Below are positions 53,153 to 63,400 of a stretch of DNA of 64,000 bases, piece after piece (position 1 is the stretch's first letter; each line of letters begins with the position of its first letter). Position numbers and translations under genes: made by a program. The DNA is from Moraxella canis. Its GTDB lineage: Bacteria > Pseudomonadota > Gammaproteobacteria > Pseudomonadales > Moraxellaceae. The notes under the pieces are model-generated. The model made no database searches. It was not told the DNA's origin and saw only the letters and a program-made list of their open reading frames with translations. The DNA is taken from NCBI RefSeq assembly GCF_002014965.1, contig NZ_MUXT01000005.1:174543-238542 (forward strand). The letters run 5' to 3'.

Positions 53153-56100
53153 GCAAGCTCATTATCCACAGATTTTGGGCTTGCCAATATATTGATGGGC
53201 ATGATGCCAACTGCCTGTTTGGGGGTGCGTACATAATACATCGCAAACTTATGTCGCTCTCGTTCGCCACCGATATATGCCAAATCATCTGGTGTATAGC
53301 TGGTATAAATCGGATATTCTGGTGAGCGAGCAAGTTTCAGCAACTCATAATCTGCAAATGATTTTTTGTGCGTATTATCACCACTGCGTCCATTTAGGAT
53401 CTGATGATGTTTTTTGTGCATAAAAGCAAGCAAATCTTTTTCGCTGTCCCTCATCTCAAATCTACCGCCTTGTAGTCGATCTGTGCTTTCAGTCAAGCCG
53501 ATATGCACCTGGCTGTGGTCAGTCTCTTCATCATAGGCATATTCATTGATAAAGCTTGGATTAAGCTGATTATCCACCATGCACACTGCCATCTGCACAA
53601 AGCGATTATCGCCCCGCAAAGACACTCTGGCGATTTTGGCAACTCGATCTGTTTTGGTGGATTTTTTACTACTGATACTGATAGGATCCACCAGCTTACG
53701 GTTAATCATCTGCACGCTTTGATTAAGTGATTTTTTGATGTCTTCAGTGATGGCAGATAGGATAGATTCATCTTGATAAAACGCTTGGTAAAGCTGATAC
53801 AGGTCATTTAACCCCATTACATTGCCATGATCTATCAAATGATTTTGTAAATACCCAAGCCATGCGGTACTACTGTGAAAGACACACATATTTGCCAAAA
53901 ATTTGGCTTTGCTACTGCTTTGTTTCTTCGCCGCCAATGACTGCGGCATCACGGTTGTGTACACGCATTGCTTGTCTTCACCGAAGCGATTAAGCCGCCC
54001 TAGGCGTTGTAGCCAGTTTTCTGGACTTGTTAGGTCGGTAAACATCTCATCACAGCTGATATTGAGTGAGGCTTGTACGATTGGTCCACTACGCAAGACT
54101 TGATAGCGTCGATTGCCTTGCCGACCGCAGCTATCTAGTACACTGGCAAATAAATCAGCCTTGTCTTGCTTGGTGAATTTTGAATGTAGCAAAATGGCAT
54201 TTTCATCGTCTTGGTGAAGCAGATAGCCAAGCTGAGCATCTTGGGCGGTATTGCTAATAACAAAAGTTGTTTTGTTGTTAGTTACAGCATTCAGCACCAA
54301 TGGACTGATTTGCTTGGTCTCATCATACACATCAAACACAAACTGATATTTTGCTTGATTAAAACTATCCATGCGAATCACACGACTGTCATCAATCTTT
54401 AGCACATTTTTGACAAAAAAGTCATTGGGCGTGGCGGATACAAGCAAAGCATTTGCCTTGGCACCACGCAGTTTTTTGGCTTCTATCAACTCAGCAAATA
54501 ATAAATTCATCGCCGGAATGACAATCAACTCATGAAATTCATCAAATACCACATGATACTGCATGAAATCCATCATGCTGGTAATTTTTTGGTGCGAAAT
54601 AATGCCATTTAAGATTTGGTCAATGGTCGTAATGATAACATCGCCGCTAAAATAATCTTCCATCTCAGTATCAGGAAGTGCTGTCAGCGGTATATCGCCT
54701 TGAGAGATTTTCTTAAACTCTCCTGTAAAAATCTCGATATGGCTATCGGGTAAATATTCTTTTTGGGTCAGATCATGAAATAACCCCAAGCACACCTGTA
54801 CTCGTGGACAGACCCAGATGATTTTTTGAGCCTGCGTTTTCATCGCCCATTCTAAGGCAATTTTGGTTTTGCCGCAGCCTGCTGGCCCTTGTAGCACTGC
54901 CACATTGTCCGCCTCTTCAAGCGTTGCAATCATCGCAAGCTCAGCCAACTCTTCGGCAACTGCACTTTGTGCCTGATTGCGTTCACTGTTAGGATATCGA
55001 TGCTCAAAGCCATCCAAGCACGCTTGGATATGTCTGCTAAGCTGACTGTCTTTCGCCAGCGCATCATCCAAGGCATAAGCCAGTGTGCCTTCCTTTAGGT
55101 AATCCTGCAAATCTTCTGACGGCATCTTTGAGACAATACGATCGGCCGTAATGACCGCCATTCTCACCAAATTATGCTGTGCATTGGGTGCGATGTCAGC
55201 GACAATCTCATCAATCTCGGTCGCGATGTCTTCATATGCTTTATAAAGTGGCAAATCATCTCGTGTCAGCTCATAGTGATAGGACAAAGCAGGTAATATT
55301 TTGGTCAAATCAAAGTCGTCTTGATTAAACCGCTCAGCGATTTTATGGATATCCTTAAAAATCGCTGCCAATTTAGCCATCAGCTTATCCATGCCACTCG
55401 ATCCAAGCGATTTGATAAACAGCTTGTCAATGCCTTTTGCTTGATCAAAAAATTTATCATTTTTGCGATAAGGGCGTGTATGATGCCAATAAATGGCGTG
55501 GGCAATTTGTTGGCATTGTGCTGAATTTAATTCACCATCTTCTTTTAATAACGATGCTGCCATAAGCCAAGAAAGCTCATTGTGTCTTGGATGGTGCTCA
55601 AAACCAAACTTACCAAATCCCCGATCGCTTTGGTTAATATGGACGCCATCTTCGGGCAGCGCGATATTTTCTTGATCTTTGTTTAGTTTTTTGGTCAGCC
55701 ACTCTTGAAACTGTGGATCTAATTTACCGATATCATGCAGCATCCCAGCAATTAAGGCAGATTGCGCCAATCTGGGTTTATTTAAATTTAAATTCACAAT
55801 CATATGATATGCCAAATAGCCTACTGCAAATAAGTGCTCACTTAAAACTTGCCCTTGACTATTGGCATAAATATCTTTTACATTGATTTCAATATCCATA
55901 AAAACTTCCTGATTGGTCCAATTCACCGGCACCCAGCCCCATTCATTAAACTTATGACGATTACCCACGATCCATAACAGCTCGCTGTGCTTGCGCGTAT
56001 GGAAGCGATAGCAGCTGACGGCGGTGTTTTTACTTGCCGTACGCGCTAGTAGCTTTTTGACCATGGCAAGCCCATCTTGGGTGATGACCGTCTGCCATGT

Positions 56101-56193
56101 GTTATCGCCAATCCGATTGGCAAAGGCATCTAGCACAAGGCGTGTACGCGCCAGCGCCTTCTTTTCGCATTGGGAAATAAAGGTCACGATCAT
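53137..56193 (-). CDS. cas2-3: Cas2-3 fusion: adaptation subunit plus HD nuclease-helicase
   Basis: 1018 aa when started at ATG 56193 (MIVTFISQCEKKALARTR), which has AGGGGA upstream and lies 1 bp after the cas1 stop. A longer open frame into cas1 is not conserved. Domains: Cas2 (about 1-95), HD nuclease (HDIGK near 153-157, then a PRHNELS segment near 202), helicase with Walker A GPAGCGKT at 436-443, DEFH at 551-554, SAT at 586-588 and a late QRLGRLNRFG motif VI, then a C-terminal domain. It joins Cas1 for spacer capture and degrades targets bound by the Cascade complex. Confidence 0.95.
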   Translation of the reverse strand: MIVTFISQCEKKALARTRLVLDAFANRIGDNTWQTVITQDGLAMVKKLLARTASKNTAVSCYRFHTRKHSELLWIVGNRHKFNEWGWVPVNWTNQEVFMDIEINVKDIYANSQGQVLSEHLFAVGYLAYHMIVNLNLNKPRLAQSALIAGMLHDIGKLDPQFQEWLTKKLNKDQENIALPEDGVHINQSDRGFGKFGFEHHPRHNELSWLMAASLLKEDGELNSAQCQQIAHAIYWHHTRPYRKNDKFFDQAKGIDKLFIKSLGSSGMDKLMAKLAAIFKDIHKIAERFNQDDFDLTKILPALSYHYELTRDDLPLYKAYEDIATEIDEIVADIAPNAQHNLVRMAVITADRIVSKMPSEDLQDYLKEGTLAYALDDALAKDSQLSRHIQACLDGFEHRYPNSERNQAQSAVAEELAELAMIATLEEADNVAVLQGPAGCGKTKIALEWAMKTQAQKIIWVCPRVQVCLGLFHDLTQKEYLPDSHIEIFTGEFKKISQGDIPLTALPDTEMEDYFSGDVIITTIDQILNGIISHQKITSMMDFMQYHVVFDEFHELIVIPAMNLLFAELIEAKKLRGAKANALLVSATPNDFFVKNVLKIDDSRVIRMDSFNQAKYQFVFDVYDETKQISPLVLNAVTNNKTTFVISNTAQDAQLGYLLHQDDENAILLHSKFTKQDKADLFASVLDSCGRQGNRRYQVLRSGPIVQASLNISCDEMFTDLTSPENWLQRLGRLNRFGEDKQCVYTTVMPQSLAAKKQSSSKAKFLANMCVFHSSTAWLGYLQNHLIDHGNVMGLNDLYQLYQAFYQDESILSAITEDIKKSLNQSVQMINRKLVDPISISSKKSTKTDRVAKIARVSLRGDNRFVQMAVCMVDNQLNPSFINEYAYDEETDHSQVHIGLTESTDRLQGGRFEMRDSEKDLLAFMHKKHHQILNGRSGDNTHKKSFADYELLKLARSPEYPIYTSYTPDDLAYIGGERERHKFAMYYVRTPKQAVGIMPINILASPKSVDNELANEAT

Positions 56194-56194
56194 T

Positions 56195-57148
56195 TTATTC
56201 CCCTGATTTAAAATATTGCGACGCCAATTTGACTTGCTCGAACATAAAATCAAGCGCCCTATGCTCCGTGAATTTTTGCAAGATTTTTTGGCGAAACTCT
56301 TGTTCGCTAAACTCATCTTTGGCGCAGACAAATGCCCACGGCAGCACGATGGCATCTTTGACCAAATCCGCCACATCGAAGACGAGTGCCCCGCGCCGAG
56401 TCTTGCCATGCATCACCGCAAATCCATGCGGAATGCCAAGCACCCACAAAGTACATGCACCAAGCCCGTACGCCAGATAATTACCATGATTCAAAAAGTT
56501 ATTGGCGTCGTCGCCTGCATGAAAATCCCGCTCAAAAGACAATCCGCAATGGGTCGCTGCGTATTTATACAGCTGCTTGGTCAGCAGTGCTTCAGCCAGC
56601 AGAAGGTTATTGACGCTGGTGACTTGGTGAATTTTGTGGTCAAACGCCGCAAATGCCTGTGCCAGATCACGATCACTGACATCAAACCCAGCCTCTTGCA
56701 GCTGTTTGTCTTTTGACCAGATTTTTTGGATGAATGCTAGACGCTTTTGTTGAAACTCTTTGGCGATGATCAGCCGCTTTTGGTCATCAAACCAAAAAGA
56801 CAGCCAACCTTGGACATAGTCGGTCGGGCGATATTCACTTTGGGGATTGAGCCATTCAATTTCTGCTCCTGAAAATAATGGCGTCGCCCCACCACCACAA
56901 AACCCCACCAAAACCCCTGCACTGGCAAGCATTCGCATGGCGGCTTGGGTGATGGATGTCCCTGTGCCAAGCAAGATGACTGTGGTATTGGCGATGGGGA
57001 TATTATAATAGTGGTTTTCGTATTTGGTTTCGGTGAGATACAGGATGCGCCCATCTTTTTGCATGACTCGGCAATGCTCAAGATAAAATACGTTGGCGCG
57101 CTTGGAGTGCAAAATTGCCTTAAGATCCGTGGGTTTGAGCGTATCCAT
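56195..57148 (-). CDS. cas1: CRISPR integrase Cas1, type I-F
   Basis: A 317-aa protein with the I-F Cas1 pattern: an N-terminal beta domain (TTVILLGTGTSITQAAMRML) and a helical catalytic domain. Metal-binding residues are Glu186 in NLLLAEALLTKQLYK, His247 in VMHGKTRRGAL and Asp258/Asp261 in VFDVADLVKD. It integrates new spacers at the leader end. It is the first cas gene and is transcribed away from the array. TATAAT on the minus strand (57191-57196 on plus) is the best -10 candidate. Confidence 0.95.
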   Translation of the reverse strand: MDTLKPTDLKAILHSKRANVFYLEHCRVMQKDGRILYLTETKYENHYYNIPIANTTVILLGTGTSITQAAMRMLASAGVLVGFCGGGATPLFSGAEIEWLNPQSEYRPTDYVQGWLSFWFDDQKRLIIAKEFQQKRLAFIQKIWSKDKQLQEAGFDVSDRDLAQAFAAFDHKIHQVTSVNNLLLAEALLTKQLYKYAATHCGLSFERDFHAGDDANNFLNHGNYLAYGLGACTLWVLGIPHGFAVMHGKTRRGALVFDVADLVKDAIVLPWAFVCAKDEFSEQEFRQKILQKFTEHRALDFMFEQVKLASQYFKSGE

Positions 57149-57432
57149 GACGTCAATTTCCTTAATGATGAATTTAATTTAATCACACCCATTATAGCCT
57201 GTCAAGCGATGATGCGACCAAATTATAAGCTTATATTATCCATCTGCCATATCAGTTATGCTATACTAAATTTGACATCAGATGATGATGGGTGTAAAAA
57301 ACCTTTATTTTTTTAACTATTTAAAAACTTAATAAAATCAATAAGTTATAACTAGTCAACTTTTGATTGGATAAAAAGGGTCAATCCATCATAAATGGCT
57401 GTTATTTCTTAATTTTTTCGGTTATAATTACT
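57149..57432 (+). promoter_or_regulatory. CRISPR leader and divergent cas1 promoter region
   Basis: 284 bp between cas1 and the first repeat. It is A+T-rich near the array, as leaders are. A TATAAT at 57423-57428 ends 4 bases before repeat 1 and could be the array -10, though its -35 is weak. It also contains an IHF-like site and an inverted repeat GATTG (57365-57369) with CAATC (57382-57386). Repeat polarity (3' tag CTTAGAAA) puts the leader here, so the spacers nearest 57.4 kb are the newest. Confidence 0.75.
57336..57348 (+). promoter_or_regulatory. IHF-binding-site match in the leader
   Basis: AATCAATAAGTTA fits the IHF consensus WATCARNNNNTTR at every defined position. It lies 84 bp before the first repeat. 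IHF bends leaders during spacer integration in type I-E and I-F systems. Confidence 0.6.
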
Positions 57433-60400
57433 CTTCACGACCGCATAGGTCGCTTAGAAAAAAATTGCGACTGCAGGCCGCGGTGGCATTGCCTTCACGA
57501 CCGCATAGGTCGCTTAGAAAATCACGCACCATACGCGCATAATCAAGCTTTTCTTCACGACCGCATAGGTCGCTTAGAAATAAAAAAAATCCCGAAGGGC
57601 GCACTTAGGAGTCTTCACGACCGCATAGGTCGCTTAGAAACACATTTCCATGTGATGTTACTTGTGCCTGCTCTTCACGACCGCATAGGTCGCTTAGAAA
57701 TTTGGAGCGTTGTACTGCTTTAACTGAACAATCTTCACGACCGCATAGGTCGCTTAGAAAAATTTATCTTTTGTGAGCCAAAGACCGTCCTTCTTCACGA
57801 CCGCATAGGTCGCTTAGAAATTGAAAAAAGGCACAGCAACAACCTCACCATCCTTCACGACCGCATAGGTCGCTTAGAAACTGAGCGCTCGGCGAGCCGA
57901 TTCACTTCTTTCCTTCACGACCGCATAGGTCGCTTAGAAACTTTGTTTTACCAATTCAACATACTTTGGATACTTCACGACCGCATAGGTCGCTTAGAAA
58001 ATTAGTAACCATTGATGAGATGATGACATTAACTTCACGACCGCATAGGTCGCTTAGAAAATTGGCGCTTGAAGTATGTTCTAAAGCATGTACTTCACGA
58101 CCGCATAGGTCGCTTAGAAATAGTTTGTGAGAAATGAACACAAGCAAGATTACTTCACGACCGCATAGGTCGCTTAGAAACTTTTTTGTGTGTAAACAAA
58201 TTATATTATTGCCTTCACGACCGCATAGGTCGCTTAGAAAACACACGCACATCATTTCAATAGATTTTATAACTTCACGACCGCATAGGTCGCTTAGAAA
58301 TTGCATTTATCAAAGGTTATACTGCTGTTAAACTTCACGACCGCATAGGTCGCTTAGAAAGTAACCTTGACGCTCTAATCCATGAGCATGATCTTCACGA
58401 CCGCATAGGTCGCTTAGAAATTGGGTTGATGTCAGTGTGACTGCGCCATTGTCTTCACGACCGCATAGGTCGCTTAGAAAGTTCAGCTCACAATAAGATT
58501 GGAAAAGATTTACTTCACGACCGCATAGGTCGCTTAGAAAGTAACCTTGACGCTCTAATCCATGAGCATGATCTTCACGACCGCATAGGTCGCTTAGAAA
58601 TTGGGTTGATGTCAGTGTGACTGCGCCATTGTCTTCACGACCGCATAGGTCGCTTAGAAAGTTCAGCTCACAATAAGATCGGAAAAGATTTACTTCACGA
58701 CCGCATAGGTCGCTTAGAAATTCAGCAACATCATATTCAGCACTACGGCGATCTTCACGACCGCATAGGTCGCTTAGAAATACAACCCCAATCACCATCA
58801 CAAGGACAAAATCTTCACGACCGCATAGGTCGCTTAGAAATTTTGGCGATACGCCAAGCGATACGCCCAAATCTTCACGACCGCATAGGTCGCTTAGAAA
58901 TAGCACCCAGCAACAGATAACAGACATTCGCACTTCACGACCGCATAGGTCGCTTAGAAAAAAGGCGCTTTGCATAGCTTGTATATATTCGTCTTCACGA
59001 CCGCATAGGTCGCTTAGAAAAAAGGCGATACCCAACTGACCATCTAAGCCAACTTCACGACCGCATAGGTCGCTTAGAAAATGCGTGATGAATTGGGTAC
59101 TAGGTCACAGGTCTTCACGACCGCATAGGTCGCTTAGAAATTGCACCTTGATATTAATGGCTGCGTTAAAATCTTCACGACCGCATAGGTCGCTTAGAAA
59201 TCATGGAGGGGAATAAACAATTTGCCATCATACTTCACGACCGCATAGGTCGCTTAGAAAGTAACAGGTGCGCCATGACCAAATTTTTAAGACTTCACGA
59301 CCGCATAGGTCGCTTAGAAAGCCTTTTTCACGCAGTTACAATCCAGCAATAACTTCACGACCGCATAGGTCGCTTAGAAAAGCATCGAGCCAAAATTATA
59401 GTTATAATTAACCTTCACGACCGCATAGGTCGCTTAGAAACAAGATTATTGATTGCCGCTTGCTGCATGGTTCTTCACGACCGCATAGGTCGCTTAGAAA
59501 TGAAGCATTGGTCAATTCGCAGGCAGGCTACACTTCACGACCGCATAGGTCGCTTAGAAATCAAACAAACCCAAATAACCCAATGTTATTGTCTTCACGA
59601 CCGCATAGGTCGCTTAGAAATAACTCAGCTCAAAGCGTCACTCAGAGCGCGTCTTCACGACCGCATAGGTCGCTTAGAAACATAGCATTACCATCAGCAA
59701 TGGCGCAATTCGCTTCACGACCGCATAGGTCGCTTAGAAAGAGCGTATCAGGGTAGCACTAGCTATAGCGAGCTTCACGACCGCATAGGTCGCTTAGAAA
59801 AATGCGTGATCGCATGCTCGTACTCATCGCCCCTTCACGACCGCATAGGTCGCTTAGAAAAGTTAAACCATCATAAGTGATTACTTTCTGATCTTCACGA
59901 CCGCATAGGTCGCTTAGAAAATCTCGATAATCTTTGCCTTGGCGTTGCTGATCTTCACGACCGCATAGGTCGCTTAGAAATATGTTTTTGGTTTCTCGAC
60001 AATTCCAATTCTCTTCACGACCGCATAGGTCGCTTAGAAAACCATCGCCTCCCAAAACTCACATGCCGTCATCTTCACGACCGCATAGGTCGCTTAGAAA
60101 AGATACTCGCCCGTGTAAGGTCTAATACTCATCTTCACGACCGCATAGGTCGCTTAGAAAAAGTCGTGCTTAAGCTCAATATAGACTGCCCGCTTCACGA
60201 CCGCATAGGTCGCTTAGAAATAAGGGCGCTAAAGACGCTCTGGCGCTGATTACTTCACGACCGCATAGGTCGCTTAGAAATGCCTTTTTGCTTTAACAGC
60301 ATCTCGCCATGACTTCACGACCGCATAGGTCGCTTAGAAAAAGAGAAATTTTTTGAAAGATTTAGTGAGATTCTTCACGACCGCATAGGTCGCTTAGAAA

Positions 60401-63400
60401 ACGCTCACGATAGGTAGCTGTACAGTTAGAGACTTCACGACCGCATAGGTCGCTTAGAAAAGATTTTTTGGGGGTGCTTGACCCAAAAGATGCTTCACGA
60501 CCGCATAGGTCGCTTAGAAAAAAGTGTTGCAGTTTGCCCGTCTCTACTCGCACTTCACGACCGCATAGGTCGCTTAGAAAAGTAATAAATATTGCTGCTG
60601 CCGATCTTGCGGCTTCACGACCGCATAGGTCGCTTAGAAATGTGGGTCAAATAGATTAGCTCTGCGCGCTATCTTCACGACCGCATAGGTCGCTTAGAAA
60701 ATCGCTAAATTTTTGTGCTGTTGGCGGTCTTGTCTTCACGACCGCATAGGTCGCTTAGAAATTGATCTCGGTCATCCATCTTTCAATGCCGTTCTTCACG
60801 ACCGCATAGGTCGCTTAGAAAAATAAAGCTTCTTGCGTTGTGCTTGTTGAAATCTTCACGACCGCATAGGTCGCTTAGAAAATCCCTGCGGATTTTGGCT
60901 GTGTGGCTGTGCCCTTCACGACCGCATAGGTCGCTTAGAAAATCACGGGCTTTGGAAATGGTTCGCCATGCGGCTTCACGACCGCATAGGTCGCTTAGAA
61001 AATGGGAACCATTTGGCTTCTTTTTGCAGTTTTCTTCACGACCGCATAGGTCGCTTAGAAAGCTGTCAATCGTGTTCATGATTTTGATCATAGCTTCACG
61101 ACCGCATAGGTCGCTTAGAAAAATGAACCTTATTATTATGAGATTGGCGCAAGCTTCACGACCGCATAGGTCGCTTAGAAAATTGATGACAATGTCAGGC
61201 TCTTGCACGCACACTTCACGACCGCATAGGTCGCTTAGAAATTGTTTGATTGCTATAATAGATTTGCTTGTTACTTCACGACCGCATAGGTCGCTTAGAA
61301 AAGAATTAAAAAAAGCCGGCGTGTGTAGCAGCTCTTCACGACCGCATAGGTCGCTTAGAAAATGACATTAAAAAAGGGGCATGAAGCCCCTGTCTTCACG
61401 ACCGCATAGGTCGCTTAGAAATCCTCTACACCTAACAGGCGCGCTTGCTCGCCCTTCACGACCGCATAGGTCGCTTAGAAAAGCTCTAGCGTAATAAGTT
61501 ACCCAATTTGACTCTTCACGACCGCATAGGTCGCTTAGAAAATCGGCTGCTACTAATGTCGTAGATTTCTTCGCTTCACGACCGCATAGGTCGCTTAGAA
61601 ATTGCCAAAAGTCGCCTATGGCAAATGGACGGTCTTCACGACCGCATAGGTCGCTTAGAAAGCTGTGCGCGGCAAAGCGTCACAAGGCTTTCGCTTCACG
61701 ACCGCATAGGTCGCTTAGAAATTGCTCTTCAACAAATGCAACCAATTCATCAACTTCACGACCGCATAGGTCGCTTAGAAAAATATTACACGAGCTTTTT
61801 TGTTTTTGCAAGACTTCACGACCGCATAGGTCGCTTAGAAAAACTATCCCTGAAATACACCACCAAAAATCCCCTTCACGACCGCATAGGTCGCTTAGAA
61901 ATGTAAGGTTCACCAACTATCCCTGAAATACACCTTCACGACCGCATAGGTCGCTTAGAAATAACAAAGTCGCAGACGGTGTATATCAAGCCACTTCACG
62001 ACCGCATAGGTCGCTTAGAAAAGACGCAGCAAATGCGGTGAGTATGTGACAGTCTTCACGACCGCATAGGTCGCTTAGAAAACTATGCCATACGCATGAC
62101 ATACGATAGCCTCCTTCACGACCGCATAGGTCGCTTAGAAAGTTTTTTCATGCCGCAACTGGCATGGGATAACCTTCACGACCGCATAGGTCGCTTAGAA
62201 AATATTGTATGGTCGAGAGACGAAAAAGCCCGCCTTCACGACCGCATAGGTCGCTTAGAAAGCTTTGGTGCGTGCAATTTTCTTACCAGCTCTCTTCACG
62301 ACCGCATAGGTCGCTTAGAAAAAACAGCGCATTTGCGCCTTATTGATGTCAGTCTTCACGACCGCATAGGTCGCTTAGAAATAATATGTTTAGGGTGCAT
62401 TAGTTTTTCAATTCTTCACGACCGCATAGGTCGCTTAGAAAATAGTTTTTTGCTGATTTGTCCAAGGCATCAGCTTCACGACCGCATAGGTCGCTTAGAA
62501 ATTTTATCGCCATGCTTAGGGCGGATGAGCCAACTTCACGACCGCATAGGTCGCTTAGAAAAGCTCTAGCGTAATAATTTACCCAATTTGACTCTTCACG
62601 ACCGCATAGGTCGCTTAGAAATTTGGTGCCTTGAATGGCATCGTAAACATTGACTTCACGACCGCATAGGTCGCTTAGAAAATTCTCGTTGTGTTCCGCA
62701 ATCGTCGTGTACTCTTCACGACCGCATAGGTCGCTTAGAAATTGGGCAGCATTGGGAATATCGCGAGCAACTTCTTCACGACCGCATAGGTCGCTTAGAA
62801 AAAAAATACGAACAGTTACGCCAAGAGTATCCCCTTCACGACCGCATAGGTCGCTTAGAAAATGAAAGCATATCTAGTATTTGTTACATTAGGCTTCACG
62901 ACCGCATAGGTCGCTTAGAAATCGCTTTCGAGGGCGATATTGGCGGAATAGGCCTTCACGACCGCATAGGTCGCTTAGAAATCTTGTATAGCCTCAATCA
63001 ATCTGTAGAGACTCTTCACGACCGCATAGGTCGCTTAGAAAGATTTGTTCAGGCGTATTGCCTGAAGGTCAGCCTTCACGACCGCATAGGTCGCTTAGAA
63101 ATCGTTAATCTCCGCCACAATGTCAGCATCAATCTTCACGACCGCATAGGTCGCTTAGAAAATTATAACAGGCTTCATCAGAATGGGGGAACGACTTCAC
63201 GACCGCATAGGTCGCTTAGAAATATAAAAATTTACTTATTGCTAATGCCCGCTTCTTCACGACCGCATAGGTCGCTTAGAAAAACCGCTTAGGTTAGCAA
63301 AACTGGGGGAGTTGCTTCACGACCGCATAGGTCGCTTAGAAACCGTCAATCTTTGCTCCGTCCTTACTGTAAATCTTCACGACCGCATAGGTCGCTTAGA

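Noticed and set aside
56194..56409. N-terminal extension of cas2-3 into cas1
   Set aside because: It is the antisense-free shadow of cas1 coding sequence. The Cas2 domain begins at ATG 56193 with a good ribosome site.
59141..59172. Spacer resembling a TnpB DRDINAA-coding segment
   Set aside because: Only about 15 bases align with the tnpB genes here, with several mismatches, so it is not a self-target.
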